DNA from: Zetaproteobacteria bacterium
GTDB taxonomy: Bacteria; Pseudomonadota; Zetaproteobacteria; Mariprofundales; Mariprofundaceae
DNA length: 34,269 nucleotides
NCBI GenBank assembly: GCA_003696795.1
Contig: RFFT01000047.1
Location: forward strand, 1 to 34,269
Direction of reading: 5' to 3'
In this document: positions 33,361 to 34,269 of the stretch, one piece after another
How positions within the stretch are numbered: position 1 is the first letter of the stretch
Layout: every line of letters starts with the position of its first letter
Notes under the pieces: generated by a model
What the model saw: the letters and a program-made list of their open reading frames with translations, nothing else
Told to the model about the DNA's origin: nothing
Databases searched by the model: none
Program-made: the position numbers and the translations under genes

Positions 33361-34269
33361 GACATTTTCTCACCCTGCTGGACATTCGTCCCGAGGAGGG
33401 GGCGCGCCTGCTGACCAGAGCGGCGGAGCTCAAGCGCATGCACCGGCATGGCCAACCGCACCGAGTGCTGGAGGGCAAAACGCTGGGTATGATCTTCGAC
33501 AAAGCCAGCACCCGTACGCGCGTCTCTTTCGAGGCCGGCATGTTCCAGTTGGGCGGCCATGCGCTGTTTTTGCATTCGGACACCACCCAGCTTGGGCGCG
33601 GCGAGCCGATCGAAGACACCGCGCGCGTGTTGTCACGGATGGTGGACATCATCTCGATCCGCACCTTCGGTCACGACCTGCTGGAACGGTTTGCCGCCCA
33701 TTCGCAGGTGCCCGTCATCAACGCGCTCACCGATCTCACCCACCCATGCCAGATCTTGGCTGACGTGTTCACCTTTCATGAACTGCGTGGAAACATCGCG
33801 GGCAAAACGGTGGCCTGGATCGGCGATGGCAACAATATGGCACACTCCTGGATCAACGGCGCGGTCACCTTTGGCTATCGCCTGCGTATCGCCACGCCCC
33901 AAGGATATGCGCCGAACGCACAATTGTTGGCCGAAGCGCGCGCACGGGGGGCGCATATCGAGCTAACCCATGTGCCGGCGGAAGCCGCCGAGGGCGCGGA
34001 TCTGGTCACCACCGATGTTTGGGCCTCGATGGGGCAGGAACAGGAACAGGAGGAACGCGCGCGCGCCTTTGCCGGCTTCATCGTCGATGATCGGATGATG
34101 GCGCTCGCCGATGCACATGCGCTGTTCATGCATTGTCTTCCCGCCCACCGTGGGGAAGAGGTGGCCGCCAGCGTCATCGACGGGCCGCAGTCCGTTGTCT
34201 GGCAGGAAGCCGAAAACCGCATGCATGTGCAAAAGGCGCTACTGGAATTTCTGCTGACCGAGGCCACGG
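33357..34269 (+). CDS. argF: Ornithine carbamoyltransferase ArgF (3' end cut by the window)
   Basis: The first 304 residues of an anabolic ornithine carbamoyltransferase, which makes citrulline from ornithine and carbamoyl phosphate. The carbamoyl-phosphate loop is DKASTRTRVSFE, with LTHPCQILADVFT, WIGDGNNMAHSWI and the catalytic-cysteine block FMHCLPAHRGEE. The open frame runs off the end of the window, with probably only a few residues missing. It is coupled to argD by ATGA, with a GGGAGG site ahead. Together they make two steps of one pathway in one operon. Its sister enzyme PyrB is in the same window, so both carbamoyl-phosphate consumers lie within 10 kb. Confidence 0.96.
   Translation, partial: MRHFLTLLDIRPEEGARLLTRAAELKRMHRHGQPHRVLEGKTLGMIFDKASTRTRVSFEAGMFQLGGHALFLHSDTTQLGRGEPIEDTARVLSRMVDIISIRTFGHDLLERFAAHSQVPVINALTDLTHPCQILADVFTFHELRGNIAGKTVAWIGDGNNMAHSWINGAVTFGYRLRIATPQGYAPNAQLLAEARARGAHIELTHVPAEAAEGADLVTTDVWASMGQEQEQEERARAFAGFIVDDRMMALADAHALFMHCLPAHRGEEVAASVIDGPQSVVWQEAENRMHVQKALLEFLLTEAT

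Overview
This is about 34 kb of dense, GC-rich bacterial chromosome. The gene set (SspB, YciB, Hda, AmpD, PrmA, YcgN, IspG-HisS, a RuvX-PyrR-PyrB-PyrC string and class A RNase P RNA) points to a gammaproteobacterium or a close relative such as the Acidithiobacillia. TrmFO, PyrK and an argD-argF pair are less usual for that group. I make no species call.

The left edge (about 1-2379) is the tail of a CRISPR-Cas locus. A single repeat-like unit at 2-37 looks like the terminal repeat of an array lying further left. It is followed by a tightly coupled four-gene adaptation operon in mirror order: cas2, cas1, a second Cas1-like gene, and a second cas2. The first Cas1 keeps its catalytic Glu-His-Glu set. 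The second keeps the Cas1 fold signature and the His but lacks both acidic residues. This is the most unusual object in the window. No effector genes are visible.

The rest is mostly chromosomal housekeeping. On the minus strand at 2381-5040 are ampD, a diiron hydroxylase, a BFD-like [2Fe-2S] protein and an AI-2E/PerM family membrane protein. On the plus strand at 5150-10957 are a membrane class III adenylate cyclase, a TPR lipoprotein, ispG, hisS and a lone DppB-type permease. Next come a small unknown protein (-), mscS-like and rnhA (+), and a lipoprotein hydrolase (-). A plus-strand run at 14024-18277 holds yciB, a dicarboxylate symporter, rnpB, sspB, a small secreted protein, pgsA and hda. 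Then trmFO (-) diverges from a TPR-sulfotransferase gene (+).

From 27774 back to 21401 the minus strand carries a ferredoxin reductase-like gene, ruvX, pyrR, pyrB, pyrC, pyrK, hemC and ogt. These cover de novo pyrimidine synthesis and its regulator, an electron-transfer subunit, tetrapyrrole synthesis and alkylation repair. The right end has prmA (+), ycgN (-), two overlapping envelope-glycosylation genes (+), and argD with a truncated argF (+) for arginine synthesis.

The genome is very compact. Many genes overlap by ATGA or TGATG, and convergent genes meet with interlocked stop codons. Apart from rnpB there is no gene-free stretch over 300 bases. I saw no tRNA genes, insertion sequences or transposases.
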